Positions 17,656-26,496 are shown, numbered from the stretch's first letter. The stretch: 64,000 nt of DNA from Halomonas icarae (GCF_009901955.1 NZ_WUTS01000001.1:186001-250000); one strand, 5' to 3'. The notes: generated from the sequence alone by a model not told the origin. Numbers and translations: made by a program.

Positions 17656-19707
17656 TCATGGATCGGTGGAGGGCCCTTCAGCGGCTTGTAGGTCGGTGGA
17701 TGGGATGCGGTCGGCCCCCCAGCTGCGATAGAGGTAGTCGGCGACCCGGTCCAGCTCGCTCTGACTGACCTCGGCCAGCTCGCCGCGCTCCAGGGGGTCG
17801 TAATGGAAAATATAGAGCCGCGAAGCGAACTGATCGAAGGGCAGGGAGGATTCGCCGAAACGCTCGCCGTGGTCGGCGGTGCTGACCTGGATGCCGTCAC
17901 CCCAGTCCTGGCCGCTGTCATTGTTGGGGTTGAAGAAGTAGACCCGCATCACCTCGGAAGGGTCGAGGTTGACTCGTAATATGGTAATGGCGTGCCAGCC
18001 GATAAAGCGTGCGGCACTGTCGGTGACGGCAATGCCGACGGGCTGCGGGTGAATCAGCGGCTGGTTGCCGTTGTAGTAGGGGTGATAGCTGGCGTAGAAA
18101 TGGCGCAGGAAAGTATCCAGGTCCTGGATCTGACCGGTGGCAACGTCGACATTGATACGAAAGCCGCGTCCCGACCACCAGCCGTGGAACTCCGGGTTGA
18201 CCCACCGGTGAGGATCTCCCTCGCGGCCGATGCAGCGTCGACCCATCTCGGCATAGATGCGATCCAGATGGGGAACCACGATCAGTGATACCGGGTCAAG
18301 GTCCATGGGCAGGCTCTGGGCCACCCCCGATAGGCTGGCCATGGAGGAGAGTGGCATGCCTTCGAAATGCATGATGATCTCGTCGTCCCGGGCCGCCCAG
18401 GCTACCATCTGCAGCAGATAGTCGGGATCGTTGTAGGCCCATATCGAGAGCGCCCGGGCGGATTGACAGGTCGGGTTGTTGCCTTGGCCGATACCCAGCG
18501 GCTGACCGAGCATGCACAGTACGCCCTCGAGCAGTCGAGCGCGCGGCGAGACGGCCTCGCCGAAGGCCAGGTTGAGTCTCGCCTTGGACCACTCCGAAAG
18601 CGCCAGGCTCAGCTGGCGCCACATGGCCGGTGCGACAGGGGGTTGATAGAGGATGCCACGCTCGAGCATCAAGGCCAGGCCGTAGGCGGCCTGGGGGGTG
18701 GCAGAGTGTACGCCGCCGCGAATCAGGGCCGACACCAGCTCGCGATAGCAGAGCAGACAGTCTCGGCCGGTGGAGGAGAGGCCCAGTGCCTCTGCCAGCA
18801 GGTGGTCGTTGTGCTCCAGCAGATGGCGCAGCAGCACGGGGTGGTAAGGGGAGACCAGGCCGGTGTCGTGCATCGCACGGGCGAAGCCGGTGGCTTCACC
18901 CTGCAGGGCGGTCGCATCCATGCTGGCCAGTCGCTCGCGGTAGACCTCCAGGCCGGGGTCCTCGCGACTGGCGCGAGTAGGGCCGAACAGCGAGCTGACC
19001 AGGCGGTCGGCTCCCTGGCCGCTGGCGCCCAGATCGATCGTCGGGTCGGCCTGACAGATGGCGATCTGGGTGATCATCTGCTTGACCGGCCCGACCTGGA
19101 TCGGGCGCTGTTCGAGTATTCGCCAGATCTCGGCGATCAGGCGGTCAATGATATGTTCATAGCCGATACGCTCGGCCAGATGGCGAAACAGGTGACGGGG
19201 CACCTGGGCAAGCCGGCCCTGGGTTTCGCGTTCGGCTTCGCTGGGGGCGCCGAACAGTAGCCACAGGTTGATGGCCATCGTCTGGGTCAGGTAGTGGTGT
19301 GCCTGTTCCGCGGAGACCACGGGATGAAGATACTCACCTCTGGCGATCGCCAGAAGGCGCAGCTCACTGAGTGTCTCGATCACCACGACGTTGGGATCGG
19401 CACTCTTCAGTGCATGGGTGGTGAGGGTAGGAACCAGATACTGGGGGGTCTCCCAGTCGGAGCCGGCAAAGACGCCGGCCTGCTCCAGCCATTGGGCGCG
19501 TGCCTCAACGGCGGCGGCACCGCCCTCCTGAAGCAGCACGCGGCGTGCGGTGTCGAGTACCCGGGGCAGTTTGCCGGGCTTGGCGAAGTCGCGCGCATCG
19601 GCAAGCAGAGTGATCGCCGCGTCGAGCTTGTCCAGCAGAAGCTGAAGCTTGGTATCGTCGGGTGGCGTGGTACCGCCACCCGCTTGAGTGTCGTCATGCG
19701 TTGTCAC
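17656..19707 (-). CDS. uncharacterised 683-residue protein with a possible Cys-His-Asn catalytic site
   Basis: I do not recognise a named family. The N-terminal 400 residues look all-helical and soluble, with no signal peptide or transmembrane segment. The C-terminal third contains GQGNNPTCQSARALSIW (Cys414 at the start of a helix), FIGWHAITILRV (His572 starting a strand) and VYFFNPNNDSGQDWG (Asn593/Asn595). A Cys-helix, His-strand, then Asn/Asp order is the layout of papain-fold peptidases, amidases and transglutaminases, so a cysteine hydrolase or acyltransferase is a reasonable inference, not a demonstration. It lies 102 bp downstream of an ATP-grasp gene on the same strand, with a hairpin between. 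Confidence 0.75.
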   Translation of the reverse strand: MTTHDDTQAGGGTTPPDDTKLQLLLDKLDAAITLLADARDFAKPGKLPRVLDTARRVLLQEGGAAAVEARAQWLEQAGVFAGSDWETPQYLVPTLTTHALKSADPNVVVIETLSELRLLAIARGEYLHPVVSAEQAHHYLTQTMAINLWLLFGAPSEAERETQGRLAQVPRHLFRHLAERIGYEHIIDRLIAEIWRILEQRPIQVGPVKQMITQIAICQADPTIDLGASGQGADRLVSSLFGPTRASREDPGLEVYRERLASMDATALQGEATGFARAMHDTGLVSPYHPVLLRHLLEHNDHLLAEALGLSSTGRDCLLCYRELVSALIRGGVHSATPQAAYGLALMLERGILYQPPVAPAMWRQLSLALSEWSKARLNLAFGEAVSPRARLLEGVLCMLGQPLGIGQGNNPTCQSARALSIWAYNDPDYLLQMVAWAARDDEIIMHFEGMPLSSMASLSGVAQSLPMDLDPVSLIVVPHLDRIYAEMGRRCIGREGDPHRWVNPEFHGWWSGRGFRINVDVATGQIQDLDTFLRHFYASYHPYYNGNQPLIHPQPVGIAVTDSAARFIGWHAITILRVNLDPSEVMRVYFFNPNNDSGQDWGDGIQVSTADHGERFGESSLPFDQFASRLYIFHYDPLERGELAEVSQSELDRVADYLYRSWGADRIPSTDLQAAEGPSTDP

Positions 19708-19728
19708 GCTGACTCCTTGTCGTCAGGT

Positions 19729-19748
19729 CGTCATGGCTTCCCATGACG
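19729..19748 (-). promoter_or_regulatory. perfect hairpin between the ATP-grasp and Cys-His-Asn genes
   Basis: CGTCATGG-CTTC-CCATGACG forms an 8-bp perfect stem with a 4-base loop. It ends 21 bases before the start codon of the downstream gene and has no T-run, so it is unlikely to be a plain terminator. It could be an attenuator, an mRNA-stability element or an operator. Confidence 0.5.
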
Positions 19749-19809
19749 CCTAGATCGTGCGAGGAAATCAAGCTAACGCCCTGGTTGAGGCATTGGTTGA
19801 GACCTCAGT

Positions 19810-21033
19810 TCACACATAGAAGTCGAGCTCTTCCAGGTGCTTGAGCAGCTCTTTCATGCGTGCCGCTTCGTCGCCCTTGAAGTAGACCAGCCCCCAGTGC
19901 GTGCCGAAGGCGGTGCGCTTGGTGACCGTTTCCTCCAGCGGCGGCGTGAGCTCGTGGGATTCGAAGTAGGGGTCATCCTCGACCTCTTCGGGAATCTCCA
20001 GCTTGCTGACCACGCGAAGCCGCGGGTATACCCCGAAGCAGCCGGCGTAGCCATCGGCGTCCTCGACCTCCCTGGGGAAGAACTCGGCGACCTCGTCCGG
20101 CGTGCTCTTGGGGTCAAACACCAGCATCGAGGCCTGGTAGGCATTGAAGCCGTAGACCCGCTCGAGCAGCTCGAAGACCTTGAAGCCCGGCGGACGGTAG
20201 GCCACCTCGCCGAAGTACATTTCGCCGTCATTGGTGACGAAGTACTCGGGGTGGATCAGGCCAAACTCGATGTCGAAGGCCTTGATCAGCTTTTCGATCT
20301 GGGCGGTGATCTGGGGGCGGTATTTCTCCAGTTCCGGCGAGGCCGGTACGAACACCGAATAGCCCAGGGTCACGTACTCGGAGATATTGAGGAAGACGAT
20401 CTTGCCGTCATGGATCCACGCCTCGACCGCAAACTCCCATCCATCCAGGTGCGACTCCATCAGCACCGGGAACTCCTCCTCGGGGATGGTATCGACCTCG
20501 TCGGGGGTGCGGATGACCCGATGACCGAGGCAGCCGGCCTTGTCGAACGCCTTGAGGTGAATGGGATCGTTGGGGTCGCCGTCGAGCTTGAGCAGGGTCT
20601 GGTTGACCCGCTTCAAAAAGCGGATGACGTCGTCCTTGTCGTGGGCCTCCTCAAAGATGCCGACGCGGATGCCACCAAGCTGGGCGCGGCGTTTCATCAG
20701 CGCCTTGTCGCGCAGCAGTAGCGACTGCCCATAGAGACGCGGGTTGTCGAGCAGCACCGAGTTGATTGCCCCCGCCCACTCCACGGTCTCTTCGAAGAGC
20801 GGGATGGCCACGTTGACGCCCATCTCCTTGAGTGTCTCGGCGATCTCCATGGAGCGATCATTCAGACGCTCGAAGTTCCAAGGCTCATAGGGAATATCAT
20901 GTTTTTGGCAATACTCCTCTGCCCAGTCGGGCGCCACCACGACATAGCGTCGGTCGAAATTCTCGGCGGCTTCGATGGCGTTCAGGCTCCAGCCCAGCAG
21001 AGCGATATAGCCCTTGTTTGGATCCTTCTTCAT
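19810..21033 (-). CDS. ATP-grasp ligase-like protein
   Basis: A 407-residue protein. Seen: an N-terminal pre-ATP-grasp region (YIALLGWSLNAIEAAENF), a middle region with nucleotide-contact candidates LLRDKALMKRR and HLKAFDKAGCLGHRV, and the magnesium-binding end GLIHPEYFVTNDGEMYFGE followed by VAYRPPG, the ATP-grasp layout. Known for the superfamily: ATP-dependent ligation of a carboxylate to an amine or thiol through an acyl-phosphate. Substrates are unknown. ATG 21033 is supported by AGGAGG upstream. It is first gene of an apparent operon with the Cys-His-Asn protein, which suggests a ligase plus a hydrolase/acyltransferase acting on one peptide-like compound. Confidence 0.85.
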   Translation of the reverse strand: MKKDPNKGYIALLGWSLNAIEAAENFDRRYVVVAPDWAEEYCQKHDIPYEPWNFERLNDRSMEIAETLKEMGVNVAIPLFEETVEWAGAINSVLLDNPRLYGQSLLLRDKALMKRRAQLGGIRVGIFEEAHDKDDVIRFLKRVNQTLLKLDGDPNDPIHLKAFDKAGCLGHRVIRTPDEVDTIPEEEFPVLMESHLDGWEFAVEAWIHDGKIVFLNISEYVTLGYSVFVPASPELEKYRPQITAQIEKLIKAFDIEFGLIHPEYFVTNDGEMYFGEVAYRPPGFKVFELLERVYGFNAYQASMLVFDPKSTPDEVAEFFPREVEDADGYAGCFGVYPRLRVVSKLEIPEEVEDDPYFESHELTPPLEETVTKRTAFGTHWGLVYFKGDEAARMKELLKHLEELDFYV

Positions 21034-21182
21034 GCGGCGCCTCCTGTTATTGGCGATGGAGTAAGCCTCCCCCAACGTTTGCTTTTAGAGATGATGACGT
21101 AAGGAAGGTGTACCCCCATCCTACATCACCGGGCGCTGACCGACATCCGTGCGGAATTAACGCCTTGTCACGACCGTGACCC

Positions 21183-21211
21183 TTGCTTGCCTCGTAGCAC
21201 GCTGCTATAGT
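21183..21211 (+). promoter_or_regulatory. sigma-70 promoter of 4.5S RNA
   Basis: TTGCTT (21183-21188) and TATAGT (21206-21211) are separated by exactly 17 bp and lie about 85 bases before the 4.5S RNA, on its strand. A leader of about 75 bases would be removed to give the mature 5' end. No other gene begins downstream for 470 bp. Confidence 0.75.
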
Positions 21212-21292
21212 GCGCCCGCACTCGAACGAGGCGCTGGTGGTAATACATGCCTATCGCCTCCGACCGAGCCGACATCCTCGCGATGTTACGCT

Positions 21293-21407
21293 GTGGTGGC
21301 CCCGTCGGTCCTCCCGCAACGCTAAGCCGCAAACCCCGCCAGGCCCGGAAGGGAGCAACGGTAGTGGTGGACGCGTGTGCCGGGATGTGGCTGTCGGGGC
21401 CGCCTCC
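21293..21407 (+). ncRNA. ffs: 4.5S RNA of the signal recognition particle
   Basis: About 115 bases. The conserved apical region is present: GCCAGGCCCGGAAGGGAGCA with the GGAA tetraloop, and CGTGTGCCGGGATGTGGCTG, which is nearly identical to the E. coli sequence; also TCCTCCCGCAACGCTA on the 5' side. The ends pair: GGTGGCCCCG at 21295-21304 with CGGGGCCGCC at 21395-21404. Known role: RNA core of the bacterial signal recognition particle, bound by Ffh, for co-translational membrane targeting. The exact mature ends are estimates. Confidence 0.95.
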
Positions 21408-21682
21408 ATTTCAGACGGACCGGTGGCTGGATCTGCGCCTGAGCCTCTTCTTCTCCCCTCGTTTTTTCTCCTGTCTCCTTTTTCTACCTCTCGCGATCCT
21501 TGGTCTCGTCAACACCTACGTTGTGGGATTGTAACCCGCTGTGTGATTGCCAAACGGCCGTTCGTTGGAAAGTCGTATTGGCCCTGGCCGCGATGCGCGC
21601 TAAGGTGCAGCCTCGGCCTTTCCAAGGCTGCTCAATCGCTTCTCGATCGAAATAATTTATCAATAGAAGAAGAGGGAACATC

Positions 21683-22645
21683 ATGATGCGGCGTCGAATT
21701 CTCTCCGCGGTGCTGGGCTCCATGCTGGTGGCAGGGGTAGCACAGGCCGAGACCGTCAACCTGGGCATCACCCAGATCGTCGAACATCCGGCCCTGGATG
21801 CCAGCCGTCAGGGAGCGCTGGATGAGCTCGCCGAGCGCGGCTATGTGGAGGGCGATAACCTCGAGGTCGACTTCCAGAACGCCCAGGGCGACACCTCCAT
21901 CGCCGCGCAGATCGCACGCAAGTTCGCCGGTGATCGCCCGGACCTGGTGCTGGCGATCAGCACGCCTTCGGCCCAGGCAGCGGCGTCGGCCCTGCAGGAT
22001 GATACCCCCATCGTCTTCACCGCCGTCACCGACCCGCTGATCGCCAAGCTGGTAAGCGACATGGAGGCTCCCGGTGCCAACATCACCGGGGTGGTGGATG
22101 CCCCCCCCCTGCAGGCGCAGCTGCAGCTGATCCGCGACATGTTCCCCGAGGCCAAGCGGCTGGGGGTGGTCTATAACCCCGGTGAGGCAAACTCCGTCTC
22201 ACAGGCCGAGAAGCTCAATGCGATGGCGCCGGAGCTGGGATTCGAACTGGTCGAGGTGACCGCCTCGCGCACCTCCGAGGTGATGGGGGCCGCACGTAGC
22301 CTGGCCGGGCGTGCCGATGCCATCTACGTACCGGTGGACAACACCGTGGTCTCGGCCCTGGAGAGCGTGCTCAAGGTCGGCTACGACGCCGATATCCCGG
22401 TATTTACCGGCGACAACTCCTCCGTCGAGCGTGGCGCCCTGGCCTCGCTGGGCTTCAGCTACTACGACATGGGACGCCAGACCGGCGCGATGATCGCCGA
22501 CATCCTGGGTGGCGAGAAGGCCGGTGATCTGCCGGTAGGCACCGTCGAGAAGCTCGAGCTGATCCTGAACCGAGATGCCGCCGAGCAGATCGGCTACGAG
22601 ATCCCGGCCGAGTTCGAGGAACAGGCGGTCGAGATCTTCGAGTAA
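21683..22645 (+). CDS. ABC transporter substrate-binding protein (PF04392 family)
   Basis: A 320-residue periplasmic protein with a signal peptide cut near VAQA (residue 22). The sequence matches the ABC_sub_bind type related to streptococcal TrpX: LGITQIVEHPALDASRQG at the mature start, then two alternating lobes (VLAISTPSAQAAA; VYNPGEANSVSQAEKL; YVPVDNTVVSALES). Two ATGs are adjacent (21683, 21686), after AGAGGGAA. It leads a tightly packed operon with permease and ATPase. Some relatives import tryptophan or tyrosine; the ligand here is unknown, and the neighbouring acetylpolyamine hydrolase suggests an amine could also be considered. Confidence 0.9.
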   Translation: MMRRRILSAVLGSMLVAGVAQAETVNLGITQIVEHPALDASRQGALDELAERGYVEGDNLEVDFQNAQGDTSIAAQIARKFAGDRPDLVLAISTPSAQAAASALQDDTPIVFTAVTDPLIAKLVSDMEAPGANITGVVDAPPLQAQLQLIRDMFPEAKRLGVVYNPGEANSVSQAEKLNAMAPELGFELVEVTASRTSEVMGAARSLAGRADAIYVPVDNTVVSALESVLKVGYDADIPVFTGDNSSVERGALASLGFSYYDMGRQTGAMIADILGGEKAGDLPVGTVEKLELILNRDAAEQIGYEIPAEFEEQAVEIFE

Positions 22646-23526
22646 TGAGTCTTATAGCCTTTCTGGGGGCCATCGAACTTGGCCTCATCTTCGGTTTCGT
22701 GGCGTTAGGTGTCTATCTCTCCTTCCGCGTTCTGGACTTTCCCGACCTGACCGTCGACGGCAGCTTCCCACTGGGGGCTGCCGTGGCGGCGGTATGGATC
22801 GTGGGCGGCGGCAACCCCTGGGTGGGAACCGCCCTGGCGGTGGTCGCCGGTGCCATGGCCGGCACGGTGACCGCCTGGATGGCGGTGAAGCTCAAGATCC
22901 TCAATCTGCTGGCCTCGATCCTGTCGATGATCGCGCTCTATTCGATCAACCTGCGGGTGATGGGGCGACCCAATATCGCGCTGCTGACCGATGACACCAT
23001 CTTCACGCCGCTGGAGTCGCTGCCGTTCAGTCGCTATGTCGTCTTTCCGCTGGCGATCCTCGTCGGCCTGGCGGTGGTGACGGTCCTGCTCAACCGCTTC
23101 CTCAACAGCGAGGTGGGGCTCGCCATGCGTGCCACCGGAGAGAACGCGCGCATGGCCTCGGGCAACGGCATCAACACCTCGGTGATGGTGCTCTCCGGCA
23201 TGGCACTCTCCAACGCCCTGGTGGCGTTGGGAGGTGCGCTGTTTGCCCAGAGCCAGGGCAGCGCCGACGTGACCATGGGGGTGGGTACCATCGTGGTGGG
23301 TCTGGCGGCGGTCATCGGGGGGCAGTCGCTGATCCCCGGGCGCACCATCCTGATGGCTACCCTGGCATGCATCTTCGGCTCCATCCTCTATCGCCTGATG
23401 GTGGCGGTGGCGCTCAATGCCGACTTCATCGGCCTCAAGGCCCAGGATCTCAACCTGGTGACGGCCCTGCTGGTCGGCTTCGCGCTGGTGCTGCCGCGGT
23501 TCAAACGCAAGAGGCGTGTCGCATGA
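22645..23526 (+). CDS. ABC transporter permease (LivH-like, TrpY type)
   Basis: A 293-residue membrane protein with about eight hydrophobic helices and the branched-chain-type permease motif GLAMRATGENARMASGNGIN. Its ATG overlaps the stop of the binding-protein gene by one base (TAATG) and its stop overlaps the ATPase start (ATGA). Known role: forms the inner-membrane channel of the importer. A single permease gene implies a homodimer. Confidence 0.92.
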   Translation: MSLIAFLGAIELGLIFGFVALGVYLSFRVLDFPDLTVDGSFPLGAAVAAVWIVGGGNPWVGTALAVVAGAMAGTVTAWMAVKLKILNLLASILSMIALYSINLRVMGRPNIALLTDDTIFTPLESLPFSRYVVFPLAILVGLAVVTVLLNRFLNSEVGLAMRATGENARMASGNGINTSVMVLSGMALSNALVALGGALFAQSQGSADVTMGVGTIVVGLAAVIGGQSLIPGRTILMATLACIFGSILYRLMVAVALNADFIGLKAQDLNLVTALLVGFALVLPRFKRKRRVA

Positions 23527-24317
23527 TCGAACTTCAGGATATCCACGTCACCTTCAACCCCGGCACGCCGCTCGAGAATCATGTGCTCAAGGGGATCGAT
23601 CTGGTCATCGACGAGGGCGAGTTCGTCACCGTGATCGGTGGCAATGGCGCGGGCAAGTCGACGCTGCTCAATGTACTGGCCGGGGAGGTCATCGCCCAAC
23701 CGGGGCGGGTGCTGATCGGCGGACGCGACGTCACGCGGTTGTCGGCCTTCAAGCGTGCCGACCTGGTGGCGCGCGTCTACCAGGATCCGCTGGCCGGTAC
23801 CTGCGGCACCCTGACCCTCGAGGAGAACATGGCGCTGGCCTTCGCTCGTGGGCGGCGCCGGCGACTGGGACGTGCCCTGGACGGAGGCCTGCGCAGCCGC
23901 CTGCGCGACAACCTGGCGCGCCTGGGACTGGGGCTGGAGGATCGCCTCCACGACAGCATCGGCCTGCTCTCCGGCGGGCAGCGTCAGGCGGTCAGCCTGC
24001 TGATGGCGGCACTGCAGCCCATGGAGATTCTGCTTCTCGACGAGCATACCGCGGCCCTGGACCCGAGAATCGCCAGCTTCGTGCTGGAGCTCTCCGCCGA
24101 TATCATCCGCGAGCAGCGCCTCACCGCGCTGATGGTCACCCATAGCATGCGCCAGGCGCTGGATGTGGGTCACCGTACCATCATGATGGATCAGGGCGAG
24201 GTGGCATTCGACGTCAAGGGAGAACAGCGGGCCGGGCTTCAGGTGCCCGACCTGCTCAAACTATTCGAGCGTGCCCGCGGTGAGCAGGTCGACGACGACT
24301 CGCTGCTGCTGGGGTGA
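23523..24317 (+). CDS. ABC transporter ATP-binding protein (TrpZ-like)
   Basis: A 264-residue ATPase with Walker A GGNGAGKSTLLN (about residues 38-49), signature LSGGQRQAVSLLMA and Walker B ILLLDEHTAALDP, then the H-loop in MVTHSM. The DEHTAALDP form is common in ATPases paired with PF04392 binding proteins. It starts at ATG 23523, overlapping the permease stop by four bases. Energises import together with the two upstream products. Confidence 0.93.
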   Translation: MIELQDIHVTFNPGTPLENHVLKGIDLVIDEGEFVTVIGGNGAGKSTLLNVLAGEVIAQPGRVLIGGRDVTRLSAFKRADLVARVYQDPLAGTCGTLTLEENMALAFARGRRRRLGRALDGGLRSRLRDNLARLGLGLEDRLHDSIGLLSGGQRQAVSLLMAALQPMEILLLDEHTAALDPRIASFVLELSADIIREQRLTALMVTHSMRQALDVGHRTIMMDQGEVAFDVKGEQRAGLQVPDLLKLFERARGEQVDDDSLLLG

Positions 24318-24328
24318 GGGGAGGTGAC

Positions 24329-25375
24329 ATGCGTATCTATCACTCTGAAATGAGCAAGGCGCGTCGCGCCCGGACCGAGCTCGATGGCGGCCAGCTGGTG
24401 CCGCCCTGGGAGTGCCCTGAGCGGGTCGACATGATCCTCGCGGGCCTGCGCAAGGCGGGGTTCACCGAGATGGTCGAGCCGGCCGAGCATGGCCTGGCAC
24501 CGGTGCTGGCGGTTCACGATGCCGACTATGTCGACTTTCTGGCGACCTGCTGGGACGACTGGCAGGCGCTGGGGCGCGAAGGGGAGGCGATCGCCTGGAT
24601 CTGGCCGACTCGCACCATGCCGGGGCGGCGAATCCCCAGCTGTGTCGACGGGCGCCTGGGCCACTATGCCCTGGGGGCGGACACTTCGATCTGCGGCGGT
24701 ACCTTCGAGGCGGCCCAGGCCAGCAAGGATGTGGCGCTCTCGGCCCTTGACCATGTGCTGGCCACAGGCGAGCCGGCCTTCGGCCTGTGTCGTCCGCCGG
24801 GGCATCATGCCGCCGTCGATCAGTTCGGTGGCTACTGCTTCTTCAACAACGCCGCGGTGGCCGCCCAGCGGGCGCTGGATGCGGGGTTGTCGCGAGTCGC
24901 CATTCTCGATGTGGACTTCCACCACGGCAACGGCACCCAGCAGATCTTCGAGCAGCGCAGCGATGTGCTGTTCGTGTCGATCCACGGCGACCCCATGACC
25001 TGCTTCCCCTACTTCATGGGCCACGCCGACGAAGTGGGGGAGGGTGAGGGGGCGGGCTATACCGTCAACTATCCTCTGCCGGAGGGCACGGGTGCCGAGG
25101 TATGGTTCCATGTGCTCGAGGCCGCCAAGGAGCGCATTCGTGAAACGGGCTGTGAGCTGCTGATCGTGTCGCTCGGGGTGGACACCTTCGAGGACGACCC
25201 GATCAGCGCCTTCAAGCTGAGCAGCGACGACTTCACCGAGATGGGACGCCGCCTGGGGGCCCTGGGATTGCCGACCCTGTTGTTGATGGAGGGCGGTTAT
25301 GCGGTGGAGGAGATCGGTGTCAACGTGGCCAATGTGCTGAGTGGCATGACGTCCGGGGTTGTCGAGCGGGGTTAA
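24329..25375 (+). CDS. histone deacetylase-fold hydrolase, acetylpolyamine amidohydrolase-like
   Basis: A 348-residue zinc hydrolase. Seen: RPPGHHA (tandem catalytic histidines), DVDFHHGNGTQ (Asp and His zinc ligands), GVDTFEDDP (third ligand region) and the C-terminal EGGY with the transition-state tyrosine. Known: bacterial members deacetylate acetylpolyamines or other acyl-amines. The start at ATG 24329 has GGGGAGGTGA just upstream and lies 11 bp after the ATPase, so it belongs to the ABC operon. This suggests the importer brings in an acylated amine that this enzyme then deacetylates; that link is inference. It is tail-to-tail with the KfrA-like gene, sharing TTAA. Confidence 0.9.
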   Translation: MRIYHSEMSKARRARTELDGGQLVPPWECPERVDMILAGLRKAGFTEMVEPAEHGLAPVLAVHDADYVDFLATCWDDWQALGREGEAIAWIWPTRTMPGRRIPSCVDGRLGHYALGADTSICGGTFEAAQASKDVALSALDHVLATGEPAFGLCRPPGHHAAVDQFGGYCFFNNAAVAAQRALDAGLSRVAILDVDFHHGNGTQQIFEQRSDVLFVSIHGDPMTCFPYFMGHADEVGEGEGAGYTVNYPLPEGTGAEVWFHVLEAAKERIRETGCELLIVSLGVDTFEDDPISAFKLSSDDFTEMGRRLGALGLPTLLLMEGGYAVEEIGVNVANVLSGMTSGVVERG

Positions 25376-26337
25376 GCCCGCTCGGTCTGTGTCTGCCGGC
25401 CGTGCTGGCGCTGCTGGACCTGCATGGCGTCCATGCGTGACTTGAGGGCGCTCTGGGTGGCCTGCAGCGCCTCGGCCCGTATTTCCGCCTTGGTGGCGCG
25501 TTGCAGAGCCTCCTGGGCATGCTTCTGGGCTTCCTGCCTGGAGCGCTCCACGGCATCCAGGCGCGCCTTCTGCTCGGCGCGCATCTCGGTGATCTCCTGG
25601 CGCTGGCGGGCACGCTCCTCCTGCATCTCCTGCTTGAGCTGCACGATCTGTTCAGTCTTTTCACGTGCCTGCTCGAGGGCGCCATCGCGCTGGCTTTCGG
25701 CCACCGCCTGGGCGCGCTCTGCCTTGATGCGCTCCTCCTCGCTGGCGCGGGCCCCGCGTTCGGCGGTCAGGCGTGCCTGCTGTGCCTCCTCCAGCTGTTC
25801 ACGCAGCAGGGCCACCTGCTGGCGCTGCTCGGCGAGTGTCTGCTGGGCCTTATGGACCAGCTGCCGTTCACGTTCCAGCTCGTCGCGCAGGCGGTCACGC
25901 TCGGCCAGCAGGGTGTTGGCGCGCTCATTGGCCATCTGTCCGGCGCGTTCGGTGGCCTCGAGCCGATGTACCAGCTCGTGGTTACGCCTTTCGATGGCCT
26001 CGCCGGCCTCGGCCAGGGTCGTGGCGTCGGCGCGTGCCTCATCGGCCAGGCGTCGACCCTCGTTCAGCCCGGTGTTGGCATGGGTCGCCAACTCGCGCTC
26101 CAGGGCGTCGATCAATGCCGCGGGGAGACGCGGAGCCGAGGGCTCGGGCACGCTACGGGTATCACGCCAGGCGCTGAGGTGGCGCTGGACGATATTGGGC
26201 GAGCCGGTGCCGAGCAGCTCCAGCACCCGTTGCAGGGTGGGGTCGGCGCCGCGATGCTCGAGGTTTTCGGCCGCGGCGGCGACCTGCTCGTAGGTAAGCG
26301 ATGGGGTGGTGTGTACGCTATCGCGAGATGGGTTCAT
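25372..26337 (-). CDS. KfrA-like DNA-binding coiled-coil protein
   Basis: A 321-residue protein. The first 60 residues resemble the KfrA N-terminal DNA-binding domain (TYEQVAAAAENLEHRGADPT, then SPNIVQRHLSAWRD), followed by a continuous coiled coil of about 230 residues dominated by Glu, Arg, Gln and Ala. Known: KfrA proteins are plasmid-encoded autorepressors linked to segregation; chromosomal relatives are uncharacterised. ATG 26337 opens the conserved domain; an in-frame ATG at 26364 would add nine residues. It is divergent from dnaX with 159 bp between. Confidence 0.82.
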   Translation of the reverse strand: MNPSRDSVHTTPSLTYEQVAAAAENLEHRGADPTLQRVLELLGTGSPNIVQRHLSAWRDTRSVPEPSAPRLPAALIDALERELATHANTGLNEGRRLADEARADATTLAEAGEAIERRNHELVHRLEATERAGQMANERANTLLAERDRLRDELERERQLVHKAQQTLAEQRQQVALLREQLEEAQQARLTAERGARASEEERIKAERAQAVAESQRDGALEQAREKTEQIVQLKQEMQEERARQRQEITEMRAEQKARLDAVERSRQEAQKHAQEALQRATKAEIRAEALQATQSALKSRMDAMQVQQRQHGRQTQTERA

Positions 26338-26496
26338 GGCATCGTCGTCCCTGTAATGATCCATGAGGGCCACACTAGCACAGCCCCACGGCTCCGGGCA
26401 GCGCGGCTCGCTTTCCGCGACGCCCCCTGGGCGATAGAATGAGCGCTTCATGCCGGCGCTGCCGGCCTCCGTTTTCCCGCAAGGATATCGCGCCGC

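Noticed and set aside
21210..21686. Open frames across the 4.5S RNA
   Set aside because: The sequence is a clear SRP RNA with conserved loop and pairing ends; no ribosome site precedes the frames.
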